47,208 nt of DNA from DASVDE01 sp036381235 (GCA_036381235.1 DASVDE010000030.1:1-47208); one strand, 5' to 3'. Counted from the stretch's first letter, positions 1 to 8,242 are shown. Notes: a model not told the origin generated them from the letters alone. Numbers and translations are program-made.

Positions 1-496
<496 letters not shown>

Positions 497-560
497 GATA
501 TTTTTACTCTGAGGTCTTGTGCGGTTTTCAAGCTCCACCGGGGGCGGTCTCGCAAAATTT

Positions 561-675
561 CCGGTGGCGCATAGCGAGTGGGAGACACCTCTTCCCATTC
601 CGAACAGAGCAGTTAAGCCACTCAGCGCCGATGGTACTTGGGGGGCAACCCCCTGGGAGAGTAGGTCGCCGCCGG
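561..675 (+). rRNA. 5S ribosomal RNA
   Basis: CCGGTGGC at the 5' end pairs with GCCGCCGG at the 3' end to form helix I. The internal CCCATTCCGAACAGAGCAGTT (split here as CCCATTCCGAAC and AGAGCAGTTAAG) is the conserved loop B/C region, and GATGGTACTTGG is also typical. The length of about 115 bases is normal. It follows the 23S gene by about 65 bases, the standard rRNA operon order. Confidence 0.95.
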
Positions 676-685
676 TTCTGCCTTT

Positions 686-712
686 GGGCCGCCCTTCGGG
701 GCGGCCCGTTTT
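686..712 (+). terminator. Intrinsic terminator of the rRNA operon
   Basis: GGGCCGCCC (686-694), a TTCG tetraloop (695-698) and GGGCGGCCC (699-707) form a perfect 9-bp stem, followed by GTTTTC. It sits 10 bases after 5S rRNA and closes the rRNA transcript. Confidence 0.9.
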
Positions 713-716
713 CGTT

Positions 717-917
717 CTAGCGCTGAACGGCGAAGCGGTCGATGGCCGAGCTCCAGGTCCCGACGCTGCGCAGATTGCCGCTGCGGCGGCGACCCTCACA
801 CGACGGAGCAGGCCCCTCGACCGGCTCCAGGCCGTACTCGCCGAGTGTGGCGAAGTCGATCACCAGGTCGGCGACGTCGGCGAGACGCTCGGTGGATGTC
901 TTTCTCGAATCGAACAT
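717..917 (-). CDS. Small hypothetical protein (66 aa)
   Basis: The reading frame starts at an ATG at 917 and stops with TAG at 717-719, just short of the rRNA terminator. I do not recognise the protein. The middle (ERLADVADLVIDFATLGEY) looks like an ordinary amphipathic, protein-like sequence; the C-terminus is basic and Ser/Gly/Arg rich. Support for the gene is the TAAATT hexamer at 930-925, seven bases before the ATG, which matches the leaderless-promoter pattern at many other starts in this window. The TAA stop of the upstream hydrolase is the first half of that hexamer. It could still be a chance frame, since long spurious frames are common at this GC content. Confidence 0.42.
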   Translation of the reverse strand: MFDSRKTSTERLADVADLVIDFATLGEYGLEPVEGPAPSCEGRRRSGNLRSVGTWSSAIDRFAVQR

Positions 918-924
918 GGGTTCG

Positions 925-930
925 AATTTA
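925..930 (-). promoter_or_regulatory. -10 element (TAAATT) of the 66-aa gene
   Basis: TAAATT read on the minus strand lies 7 bases before the ATG at 917. It overlaps the stop codon of the preceding hydrolase gene. Confidence 0.4.
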
Positions 931-1902
931 CGGACGGGTTCGGACGGCACGTTTTTTCTGCACGGGTTCTTGCATCTCATGCCTGGAGAAGTCCAGGACC
1001 AGGGCCGCCGTCTCAGCAGGCTTTTCGACATTCGGAGAGTGGCCGGCCCCCTGCATCAGCTCGGTTTGAACGCCGGGGACGGCATCGCGGTAGGCGGCGA
1101 GGGCGGCACGGGGGTCGTTGGCTATCTGCTCCTCGGCGCCCATGATCGCGAGCAGTGGCTTGCCGGTTGCGGCGGCGCGCTGGGGCAGGGGCTCCTCGTC
1201 GGTGTACTCCTCGAAGGCGTCGTGGGATCCCGAATAGGAGCTGTAGGTCATCCGCTTGACGTCTTCGACGAATGCGTCGGGGACCGGGAAGCCGGGGGCG
1301 AATGCGACCTCGAGGCCGTCGCGGATCGAGAAGTCCGGCTTGATTCGCCACAGCGCCTGGCCGATCACCGGCTTGAAGGGAAGCTCGCCGATGAAGCCCA
1401 CGTCCCCGTAGGTGCGATCGGGAACGCTGTCGATGATCACCAGCCGTTCGACCAGCTGGGGCGACTGCTCGGCAAGAGCTATCGAGACGGGGCCGCCAAG
1501 GGAATGCCCTACGACCTCGGCCTGCTGCACGTCGAGGCGGCCCAGGGCCTCGGCAATCAGGTCCGCCTGGTTCTCGATCGAGTAGCCGGAGTCGGGCTTC
1601 TCCGAGCCGCCGTGGCCGAGCAGGTCGAGCGCGATCACCCGGTGTCGCCGGGCAAGGGCCGGAGCCATCTCATCCCACCAGTCGGTCGCGCAGGTGAAGC
1701 AGTGGATGAGCACGATCGGCGATCCGTCCCGGGGGCCGCGCTCGACGACCTGCAGGTCGCCCCGCTGCAGATGCAGGATCCTGCCACCCGGCACCGTCAC
1801 CTCTGCGCTCTTCGTCTCGCGGTCCGTGACCAGCGCGTTCAGCCCGAGCAGGACCACCAGGGCAATGACGACGCCGATAAAGATCTTCCACCCCCTGCGC
1901 AT
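928..1902 (-). CDS. Membrane-anchored alpha/beta hydrolase
   Basis: Predicted 324-residue protein of the alpha/beta-hydrolase fold. A hydrophobic segment at residues 7-24 after a basic start (MRRGWK) is a signal anchor, so the catalytic domain should lie outside the membrane. The nucleophile elbow GHSLGG places Ser134 as nucleophile. His in GAGHSPNVEKP near residue 303 is the likely catalytic histidine. The oxyanion-side motif, normally HG, reads IHCFTCATDWW (residues 66-76), so Gly is replaced by Cys. Substrate is unknown; candidates include esters, lipids or haloalkane-like compounds. The start is the ATG at 1902, since further upstream the frame runs antisense to murA. The gene is divergent from murA with 24 bases between starts. 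Confidence 0.85.
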   Translation of the reverse strand: MRRGWKIFIGVVIALVVLLGLNALVTDRETKSAEVTVPGGRILHLQRGDLQVVERGPRDGSPIVLIHCFTCATDWWDEMAPALARRHRVIALDLLGHGGSEKPDSGYSIENQADLIAEALGRLDVQQAEVVGHSLGGPVSIALAEQSPQLVERLVIIDSVPDRTYGDVGFIGELPFKPVIGQALWRIKPDFSIRDGLEVAFAPGFPVPDAFVEDVKRMTYSSYSGSHDAFEEYTDEEPLPQRAAATGKPLLAIMGAEEQIANDPRAALAAYRDAVPGVQTELMQGAGHSPNVEKPAETAALVLDFSRHEMQEPVQKKRAVRTRP

Positions 1903-1911
1903 GCCGGTCGT

Positions 1912-1918
1912 TACCCTA
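1912..1918. promoter_or_regulatory. Overlapping divergent -10 elements (TACCCTA)
   Basis: TACCCT (1912-1917, plus strand) ends 9 bases before murA. The same bases read on the minus strand give TAGGGT (1918-1913), which ends 10 bases before the hydrolase ATG. Both fit the TANNNT pattern seen at other starts here, so one 7-bp site may serve as -10 for both directions. Confidence 0.5.
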
Positions 1919-1926
1919 GCCCAGTC

Positions 1927-3225
1927 ATGGAGAAGTTCGTAATCGAAGGTGGGGTGCCGCTCTCGGGTGAGCTGACCGCCGCCGGCAACAAGAATGCGGC
2001 CTTGCCGATCCTCGCCGCCTGCCTGTTGACGGAGGAGGAGCTGCTGCTGCACCGGGTGCCGCGGATCCGCGACACAGAGGCCCAGATCGCTCTGCTGGAG
2101 CGGCTCGGGGTGGAGGTCGCCTGGGTTGGCGATAACAGCCTGCGCCTCTGCGCCTCTGCGGTTTCCGCCGCCGAGGTGGACGAGGAGCTCTCGAAGAAGA
2201 TCCGCGCCTCGTTCCTGCTCGCCGGGCCGTTGCTGGCTCGCTTCGGTGAGGCGCGCATGCCGCCGCCGGGCGGCGACTTCATCGGCCGCCGGCGCCTCGA
2301 TGCCCACCTCGACGCTTTCAAGGACCTCGGTGCCCAGGTCGACGGCGACCGCTGGATCGAGCTGACCGCTCCCGGCGCCGGTCTGCGCGCCTGCGCGATC
2401 TTCATGGACGAGCCCTCGGTGATGGGCACCGAGAACGCGTTGATGGCGGCGGCGCTGACCCCCGGCCCGACGACGATCGGCAACGCCGCCTGTGAGCCGC
2501 ACGTCCAGGACCTCGCCCGGCTTCTCTCCAAGATGGGTGCCGAGGTGGACGGCATCGGCTCCAACGTGATGACGGTCCATGGCCGCGATCGCCTCGGCGG
2601 CGCCGAGCACACGATCTCCCCCGACCACATCGAGGTCGCCAGCTTCATGGCACTGGCCGCCGCCACCGGCGGAGAGCTGCGGGTACGCGACGCCGAGCCC
2701 GCCGATTTGGTGATGGTTCGACGCCAGTTCCGTCGGCTCGGCTTCGAGTCGACGATCGAGGGCAACGACGTGATCGTCCCACCGAGTCAGGAGCTGCGCA
2801 TAAAGGCAGACGTCGGCGACGCGATCCCGAAGATCGAGGACGGGCCCTGGCCCGCCTTCCCGGCCGACCTCACCTCCATCGCCCTTGCCCTCGCAACGCA
2901 GGCGAACGGTGAGATCCTGATCTTCGAGAAGATGTTCGAGAACCGCCTCTTCTTCGTCGACAAGCTGGTTGCGATGGGCGCTCGGATCACGTTGTGCGAT
3001 CCCCACAGGGCGATCGTCAGCGGTCCGAGCCGGCTTCACGGCGAGCGAGTCGAGAGCCCCGACATCCGCGCCGGGATGGCGATGCTCATCGCCGCTCTGG
3101 CGGCGGAGGGAACCTCGGAGATCGGCAACATTCGTCAGATCGATCGTGGCTACGAGCAGATCGACGAACGTCTGCGCGCGCTTGGCGCCCGGATCGAACG
3201 GACCTCTGCAGAGATCCCCGCGTAG
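1927..3225 (+). CDS. murA: UDP-N-acetylglucosamine 1-carboxyvinyltransferase
   Basis: Enolpyruvyl transferase catalysing the first committed step of peptidoglycan synthesis, adding enolpyruvate from PEP to UDP-GlcNAc in the cytoplasm. The protein has 432 residues, normal for MurA. The N-terminal AAGNKNAALPILAA places Lys22 at the PEP-binding position. The catalytic loop reads PPGGDFIGRRRLDAH, so the usual Cys (E. coli Cys115) is Asp117 (codon 2275-2277), and the following conserved RP is RR. Asp at this position is known from Mycobacterium tuberculosis and makes the enzyme insensitive to fosfomycin. The start is the ATG at 1927, 9 bases after a TACCCT hexamer; the same frame stays open upstream but is antisense to the hydrolase. 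Confidence 0.96.
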   Translation: MEKFVIEGGVPLSGELTAAGNKNAALPILAACLLTEEELLLHRVPRIRDTEAQIALLERLGVEVAWVGDNSLRLCASAVSAAEVDEELSKKIRASFLLAGPLLARFGEARMPPPGGDFIGRRRLDAHLDAFKDLGAQVDGDRWIELTAPGAGLRACAIFMDEPSVMGTENALMAAALTPGPTTIGNAACEPHVQDLARLLSKMGAEVDGIGSNVMTVHGRDRLGGAEHTISPDHIEVASFMALAAATGGELRVRDAEPADLVMVRRQFRRLGFESTIEGNDVIVPPSQELRIKADVGDAIPKIEDGPWPAFPADLTSIALALATQANGEILIFEKMFENRLFFVDKLVAMGARITLCDPHRAIVSGPSRLHGERVESPDIRAGMAMLIAALAAEGTSEIGNIRQIDRGYEQIDERLRALGARIERTSAEIPA

Positions 3226-3248
3226 CAGGCTTTCGGGCCCGTCTCTCG

Positions 3249-3254
3249 TAAGGT
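3249..3254 (+). promoter_or_regulatory. -10 element (TAAGGT) of the his operon
   Basis: TAAGGT ends 7 bases before the hisZ ATG, so transcription should begin at or next to the start codon. No Shine-Dalgarno sequence is needed or seen. Confidence 0.6.
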
Positions 3255-3261
3255 CAGGCGC

Positions 3262-4257
3262 ATGATTCACCCAATCCCACCCGGGACAAGAGACGTGCTC
3301 CCCGACGAGATGCGGGAGCTGCGACGCCTGCACCTGGCGTTGATCGACGTCTTCGAGAGCCGCGGCTACGGCGAGGTGGCGACACCCGCGATCGAATACG
3401 ACGAGGTGCTGGCGCGTGGAGGGGGCCGCACGGCCGATTCCGCCTACCGCTTCTTCGACGAGCGCGGCGACCTGCTGGCGCTGCGATCCGACATGACGAT
3501 CCCGATCGCGCGCTTGGTCGCTTCCCGCTACGCCACCGCCGAGCCACCGCTGCGCCTTTGCTACCTGGCGAACGCCTATCGCGCCGTGCGTCCGCAGCGC
3601 GGCCAGATGCGCGAGTTCGCGCAGGCCGGGGTGGAGTTGATCGGCGCTTCGGCGCCGCAGGGGACGGCCGAGGTCGTCGAGGTCCTCGAGGCGGCGCTTG
3701 ACGCCGCCGGGCTGGACCGCGCCGTGATCGGGCTCGGTGACGCCGACCTATACCGCCAGCTCCTCGCCGAGCTCGGTATCGAGGGAGCGGCGCGCGACTC
3801 GATCCTGGAGCGGCTCGCCGCGCACGATCTCGTCGGCCTCGAGGTCGAGCTTTCCGAGCTGGAGGGGATCGGCGAAGAGCAGGCGCAGACCTGCGTCGCG
3901 CTCTCCCAGCTTCGCGGCGGCCATGAGGTGCTCGATCTCGCCCGCGAGCTGGGTGGCGACGCCGTCGAGCGCGCCACGGCCCGAATCCAGGAGACCTTCG
4001 ATGCCCTGGAGTCACGCGGCGTCGCCGACCGGGTGCAGATCGACCTCGGGTTGTTGCGCGACCTCGGCTACTACAGCGGCGCGATCCTCGAGGTCTACGA
4101 CCCGGCGCTCGGTCATGTGCTGGGCGGCGGCGGCCGCTACGACGGGCTGCTGAAGCGCTTCGGCGTCGATCTGCCGGCGGCGGGCTTCGCCCTCTACCTG
4201 GAGCGGGTCCACGTCGCGCAGATGGAGGAGGAGTCACGAAGGGGTGAGGGCTCGTGA
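3262..4257 (+). CDS. hisZ: ATP phosphoribosyltransferase regulatory subunit HisZ
   Basis: A 331-residue class II histidyl-tRNA-synthetase-like protein with no anticodon-binding domain. Motifs: PPGTRDVLPDE at residues 6-16, a motif-2-like RSDMTIPIARL near 74-84 and AGVELIG near 120. HisZ is the regulatory partner of short-form HisG, forming an octamer that makes phosphoribosyl-ATP and senses histidine. The identity is strengthened by the hisG that follows, which is the short form needing HisZ. The GTG of hisG overlaps the hisZ stop (GTGA). A true HisS would be about 420 residues and carry the C-terminal domain, absent here. Confidence 0.9.
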   Translation: MIHPIPPGTRDVLPDEMRELRRLHLALIDVFESRGYGEVATPAIEYDEVLARGGGRTADSAYRFFDERGDLLALRSDMTIPIARLVASRYATAEPPLRLCYLANAYRAVRPQRGQMREFAQAGVELIGASAPQGTAEVVEVLEAALDAAGLDRAVIGLGDADLYRQLLAELGIEGAARDSILERLAAHDLVGLEVELSELEGIGEEQAQTCVALSQLRGGHEVLDLARELGGDAVERATARIQETFDALESRGVADRVQIDLGLLRDLGYYSGAILEVYDPALGHVLGGGGRYDGLLKRFGVDLPAAGFALYLERVHVAQMEEESRRGEGS

Positions 4258-4934
4258 GCGTCGAGGTCGCCGGGCTGGGTCGCGCCAAGGCCGACGGACC
4301 CCTGAAGCTTGCGGTCCCGCGGGGGGCTCTGTTGGAGGGAACCCTGGACGCGCTCGACGCCGCGGGGATCGACACCGCCGAGGTCCGGGGTGAGTCGCGG
4401 TCGCTGATTTTCGAAGGCGACGGGATCACCCTGGTGACGATGCGGCCCTCCGACGTTCCCACCTATGTCGAGGCGGGTGCGGCGGATGTCGGCATCACAG
4501 GCAAGGACGTGCTGCTCGAGCAGTCCGACCGCATGGTCTATGAGCTGCTCGACCTGGGCTTCGGCCGTTGCCGCATGGTGTTGGCCGGTCGCAAGGGCGA
4601 CGAGCGACTGGGCGAAGCCGAGCGGCGCCTGGGGATGATGCGGATCGCGACCAAGTACCCGCGGATCGCCGAGCGCTACTTCGAGAGCACCGGGCGGCAG
4701 GTCGAGGCGATCGAGGTGAAGGGCTCGGTCGAGCTGGCGCCGCTGATCGGCCTCGCCGACGGCATCGTCGACCTCGTCGCGACCGGGCGAACATTGGAGG
4801 AGAACGACCTCGAGATCCGCGAGGAGATCGTCGAGTGCACGGCACGCTTCGTCGCCAACCGGGTCGCCCACAAGCTGCGGGCGGCGGAGGTAGACGGCCT
4901 GACCGCAAAGCTGCGGGAGGGAGTGGAGCAATGA
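4254..4934 (+). CDS. hisG: ATP phosphoribosyltransferase, short form
   Basis: First enzyme of histidine synthesis, joining ATP and PRPP. At 226 residues it lacks the C-terminal regulatory domain of long HisG (about 290-300), so it depends on HisZ encoded just upstream. Family motifs include LAVPRGALLEGT (residues 19-30), DVGITGKDVL and, at the PRPP loop, ADGIVDLVATGRTL near 167-180. It starts with GTG at 4254 inside the hisZ stop and ends in an ATGA overlap with hisD, so the three genes are translationally coupled. Confidence 0.95.
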   Translation: MSVEVAGLGRAKADGPLKLAVPRGALLEGTLDALDAAGIDTAEVRGESRSLIFEGDGITLVTMRPSDVPTYVEAGAADVGITGKDVLLEQSDRMVYELLDLGFGRCRMVLAGRKGDERLGEAERRLGMMRIATKYPRIAERYFESTGRQVEAIEVKGSVELAPLIGLADGIVDLVATGRTLEENDLEIREEIVECTARFVANRVAHKLRAAEVDGLTAKLREGVEQ

Positions 4935-6199
4935 GAGTGCGGCGCTTCGAATGGAGCGACGCCAAGAAGGTGGCCGACGAGCTGCGCGCCTGGACGTCGT
5001 GGTCGGTGGGACCACGCAACGTGAGCGCTATTGAGGAGGAGGTGGTACGCGAAGGGGATGTTGCCGTGCTTCGGCTTACCGCCCAGCTTGACGCGACGGA
5101 AGTGGAGCCCAAGAGCCTCCGCGTCCCGGTCGGCGCGCCGGCCGCGGCGCTCGACAAGCTGGACTCGGCTTTGCGAGAGTCGATGGAGCTGGCGGCGGCC
5201 AACGTTCGCACTGTCGCCGAGGCGCAGATCGTCGCCGAGCCACGAGCGGTCGAGCTACCGCAGGGCCACACGGTTACGGTGCGGGAGGTTGCGGTCGACA
5301 GCGCTGGCGTCTACGCGCCGGGCGGCCGGGCGGCCTATCCCTCCAGCGTCTTGATGTGCGCGATCCCCGCCCGAGTTGCGGGGGTGCGCCGGATCGTCCT
5401 CGCCACGCCGCCCCGCCCGGACGGCGAGGTCTCCCCGGTCATGCTCGCAGCCGCTGCGCTCTGCGAAGTCGATGAGGTTTACGCGATGGGGGGCGCGCAG
5501 GCGATCTTCGCTCTCGCGCATGGAACGGAGACCGTCGTCCCCGTCGACGTAATCGTCGGACCCGGCAACGCCTGGGTCCAGGAGGCGAAGCGCTCTGTCT
5601 ACGGACGGGTCGGCATCGATTCCTATGCGGGGCCGTCTGAGCTCATGATCGTCGCCGGTCACGACACCGACTCCGAATGGGTGGCGCTCGATCTGTGCGC
5701 ACAGGCAGAGCACGGGGCGGAGGGCCCACTCGTGGCTGTTGCCGTCGAGGAGGCCGTCCTCGACGCAGTCGCAGCCGCCACCGAGCGGGCATCGAAGGGA
5801 CGCGCCGGGATCGGGGACGCGCCCCTTGCCCTTGTTCAGGTGCCCGACCTGAGCGACGCCGTCGACCTCGCCAACGCCTTCGCGCCCGAGCATCTGCAGC
5901 TGATGGAGGAGGACGCAGCTCTGCTTGCCGACCGGGTGACGACGGCGGGATGTGTCTTCGCCGGGCGCTACGGCGCCACTGCCTTCGGCGACTACGCAGC
6001 CGGGTCCAATCACGTTCTGCCGACCGGTGGGACCGGGCGCTTTTCGGGGCCGCTTTCCCCCGGTGCCTTTCGGCGCAAGATCGCGACAGTGCAGGTGCCC
6101 GCTGAGGCGGCGGCGAAGCTTGCGCCTCATGTCGATGCCCTCGCCCGCGCGGAAGGATTCCCCGTCCACGGCGAGTCGGCGATGATTAGGACCAGATGA
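4931..6199 (+). CDS. hisD: Histidinol dehydrogenase
   Basis: NAD- and zinc-dependent enzyme catalysing the last two oxidations, histidinol to histidine. The 422 residues match the family. Typical motifs are visible: GVYAPGGRAAYPSS, AMGGAQAIFALA, VDVIVGPGNAWVQEAKR (N-terminal half), and QAEHG, FAPEHLQLM and GSNHVLPTGG (C-terminal half), which supply catalytic Glu/His and zinc ligands. The ATG at 4931 overlaps the hisG stop, and its own stop overlaps the ATG of hisB. hisC, which often follows hisD in actinobacteria, is absent from this window. Confidence 0.97.
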   Translation: MRVRRFEWSDAKKVADELRAWTSWSVGPRNVSAIEEEVVREGDVAVLRLTAQLDATEVEPKSLRVPVGAPAAALDKLDSALRESMELAAANVRTVAEAQIVAEPRAVELPQGHTVTVREVAVDSAGVYAPGGRAAYPSSVLMCAIPARVAGVRRIVLATPPRPDGEVSPVMLAAAALCEVDEVYAMGGAQAIFALAHGTETVVPVDVIVGPGNAWVQEAKRSVYGRVGIDSYAGPSELMIVAGHDTDSEWVALDLCAQAEHGAEGPLVAVAVEEAVLDAVAAATERASKGRAGIGDAPLALVQVPDLSDAVDLANAFAPEHLQLMEEDAALLADRVTTAGCVFAGRYGATAFGDYAAGSNHVLPTGGTGRFSGPLSPGAFRRKIATVQVPAEAAAKLAPHVDALARAEGFPVHGESAMIRTR

Positions 6200-6786
6200 C
6201 CAGGACATCCGAAAAGGAACGCAGCACCGCCGAGACCCGGATCAAGCTCTCGCTCGACCTCGATGGGGGAGAGTCGAGCGCTTCCACCGGAGTCGGCTTT
6301 CTCGACCATATGCTGGACCTGTTGGCCCGCCACGGCCGGCTGGGGTTGAAGGTGGAGGCGAGCGGCGATCTCGAGACCGGGGCCCACCACACGGTGGAGG
6401 ACGTCGGGATCGTCCTCGGCCAGGCGCTGGACGAGGCTCTCGGCGATCGGGCTCAGATCCGACGATACGGCTCCGCCCTGGTGCCGATGGACGAGTCCCT
6501 CGCCGAATGCGCGCTGGACATCTCGGGCCGCCCGCTCTGCGTCTTCGACGCCGATCTGCCCGCCACCTCGATCGCCGGCTTCGACACCGAGCTGGCCGAG
6601 GAATTCTTCCGTGCTGTCGCCAATAGCGCCAAGCTGACCCTGCACATCTCGGTTCGCTACGGGACCAACGCACACCACATGATCGAGGCCGCCTTCAAGG
6701 CCTTCGCCCGCGCCCTGCGGGTCGCGGTTTCGGTCGACCCCGAGGAGAGTGGGGTTCCCTCGACGAAGGGAACCCTGAGCGAGTGA
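6196..6786 (+). CDS. hisB: Imidazoleglycerol-phosphate dehydratase
   Basis: Dehydrates imidazoleglycerol phosphate in histidine synthesis. The protein is 196 residues, the monofunctional dehydratase form without the phosphatase domain of E. coli HisB. Manganese-binding histidine clusters are seen in FLDHMLDLLARHG, GAHHTVEDVGI and GTNAHHMIEAAFKA. RSTAETRIKLSLDLDG at the N-terminus resembles the usual RxTkET start. Both ends overlap neighbouring genes (ATGA with hisD; TGATG with hisH). Confidence 0.96.
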   Translation: MTRTSEKERSTAETRIKLSLDLDGGESSASTGVGFLDHMLDLLARHGRLGLKVEASGDLETGAHHTVEDVGIVLGQALDEALGDRAQIRRYGSALVPMDESLAECALDISGRPLCVFDADLPATSIAGFDTELAEEFFRAVANSAKLTLHISVRYGTNAHHMIEAAFKAFARALRVAVSVDPEESGVPSTKGTLSE

Positions 6787-7409
6787 TGACCCGGATCGCG
6801 ATTCTCGACTATGGAGTAGGCAACCTGCGCTCGGTTGAGAAGGCGCTGGAGCACGTCGGCGCAACCGCGACGATCACCGCCGATGCCGCGCAGATCGGTG
6901 CCGCCGACGGCCTGATCCTGCCAGGCGTGGGAGCGTTCCCGAAAGCGATGGAGCGGATTCGTGAGCGTGGTCTCGACGAGATGATCGCCGAGCGCCGCGA
7001 TGCCGGAATCCCGATACTCGGCATCTGCCTCGGCCTGCAGCTCCTCTTCGAATCGACAACCGAGTTGGGTGGGGCCGCTGGGCTCGGCCTGCTGTCCGGA
7101 GGAGTCGCAGAGTTGGAAGCCCCCGGCCTCAAGGTCCCTCACATCGGGTGGTCGCCCGTGCGCTGGGAGAAGGAGTCGCGCCTCACCGAGGGGATCGAGA
7201 GCGAAACTCCGTTTTACCTCGTCCACTCCTTCGCCCCTCGGCCGTCCGGCGAAGACCTGCTCGGCACCGCGGCTTACGGCGAGCGCTTCGCCTGCGCCGC
7301 CGAACGCGACAACGTCTTCGGCGTCCAGTTCCACCCGGAGAAGTCGAGCGCCGCGGGGCTGCGGCTGCTCTCCAACTTCGCCGGGGTCTGCGCCTCCGTG
7401 CCGGCGTGA
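6786..7409 (+). CDS. hisH: Imidazole glycerol phosphate synthase, glutaminase subunit
   Basis: Class I glutamine amidotransferase that delivers ammonia to HisF. The 207-residue protein has the nucleophile Cys81 in GICLGLQLLFES and the His/Glu pair in QFHPEKS near the C-terminus; the N-terminus ILDYGVGNLRSVEKAL is characteristic. I chose the ATG at 6786, which overlaps the last base of hisB; a GTG at 6783 would add one Met and is equally possible. Its partner hisF is not adjacent: hisA comes next, then a palindromic promoter region, then hisF. Confidence 0.95.
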   Translation: MTRIAILDYGVGNLRSVEKALEHVGATATITADAAQIGAADGLILPGVGAFPKAMERIRERGLDEMIAERRDAGIPILGICLGLQLLFESTTELGGAAGLGLLSGGVAELEAPGLKVPHIGWSPVRWEKESRLTEGIESETPFYLVHSFAPRPSGEDLLGTAAYGERFACAAERDNVFGVQFHPEKSSAAGLRLLSNFAGVCASVPA

Positions 7410-8143
7410 TCCTCTACCCGGCGATCGACATCCGCGACGGCCACGCCGTGCGGCTGCTGCAGGGCGACTATGCGAGGGAAACGGTCTATGACGCGGACCC
7501 GGCCGAGGCGGCGAAGCGCTGGGCCGATGACGGGGCCGAGTTCCTGCACGTGGTGGATCTCGATGGCGCGAAGACGGGGGAACCGCGGAATCTGGAAGCG
7601 GTGGGGCGGATCGCGGCCACGGTGGATTGCCCGATTCAGGTTGGCGGGGGGCTGCGGGACGCGGGGTCGGTCGCGGCAGTACTGGAAGCCGGGGCGGAGC
7701 GGGTGGTCATCGGGACGGCGGCGATGCGCGACCCGGCATTTCTCGAAGAGATGCTTGAGAGGCACGGCGAGCGCTTGGTGGTCTCGGTCGACGCCCGTGA
7801 CGGCAGAGTCGCACTGGAGGGTTGGACAGAAGCAGGTGAGGCGGGAGTGGTCGAAGCGGTTGCGGCGCTGAGTGAGGAAGGCGTGGCACGGTTTCTCTGC
7901 ACCGCGATCGAGGTCGACGGGACGATGGAGGGGCCGGCGCTCGGAGAGCTGACACGGATCGCCGCTGCGACCGAGGCTCAGGTGATCGCTTCAGGAGGAG
8001 TAGGGGAGCTGATTCATCTCAGAGCTCTCGCGCACGAGGCGCCGGGCAACATCGAAGGAGTCATCGTCGGCCGCGCCCTCTACGAGCGCAAGTTCACCGT
8101 TTCCGAGGCCATCGCGGCGCTGCACAGACCCCCATCCCGGTAG
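7406..8143 (+). CDS. hisA: ProFAR isomerase HisA (possibly PriA-like)
   Basis: A 245-residue TIM-barrel isomerase of histidine synthesis. It carries the expected half-barrel motifs: YPAIDIRDGHAVRLLQGDY with catalytic Asp at the N-terminus, VDLDGAKTG, IQVGGGLRD, SVDARDG and IASGGVGE. The start is the GTG at 7406 overlapping the hisH stop. In many actinobacteria this gene is the bifunctional PriA that also serves tryptophan synthesis; sequence alone does not let me decide. The last five codons (RPPSR) and the TAG stop lie inside the left arm of a long inverted repeat, so the extreme C-terminus may derive from that element. Confidence 0.93.
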   Translation: MILYPAIDIRDGHAVRLLQGDYARETVYDADPAEAAKRWADDGAEFLHVVDLDGAKTGEPRNLEAVGRIAATVDCPIQVGGGLRDAGSVAAVLEAGAERVVIGTAAMRDPAFLEEMLERHGERLVVSVDARDGRVALEGWTEAGEAGVVEAVAALSEEGVARFLCTAIEVDGTMEGPALGELTRIAAATEAQVIASGGVGELIHLRALAHEAPGNIEGVIVGRALYERKFTVSEAIAALHRPPSR

Positions 8144-8242
8144 GGGTGGAACGTCTTGTACTTTTTCTGCGCGAACGCCCGCTGGCAGTCGCAAACTATT
8201 TTCAGAAAAAGTTAAGTGGAACCCCTACCGAGATGGGGGTCT
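8126..8242. repeat. Nested palindromic region between hisA and hisF
   Basis: A 22-base arm (8126-8147) is repeated inverted at 8221-8242 with one mismatch. Inside it, a second perfect 10-base pair of arms, ACTTTTTCTG (8160-8169) and CAGAAAAAGT (8203-8212), encloses a 33-base loop. Each outer arm is itself a dyad, ACCCC-N10-GGGGT (8128-8147 and 8221-8240), and GTGGAAC occurs next to both arms (8146-8152 and 8216-8222). The right arm lies directly upstream of the hisF -10 hexamer, its last base being the first base of the hexamer. The region could be a double operator, an RNA switch or a small mobile palindrome. No T-run follows, so a simple terminator is unlikely. Confidence 0.85.

Noticed and set aside
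1903..3333. Open minus-strand frame extending the hydrolase to 801 codons across murA
   Set aside because: It is antisense to a clear murA and encodes no recognisable domain there; high GC makes antisense frames stay open.
8126..8242. Intrinsic terminator after hisA
   Set aside because: The stem is interrupted by a 33-base loop and unpaired sections and is not followed by a T-run; the hisF promoter overlaps its 3' arm.
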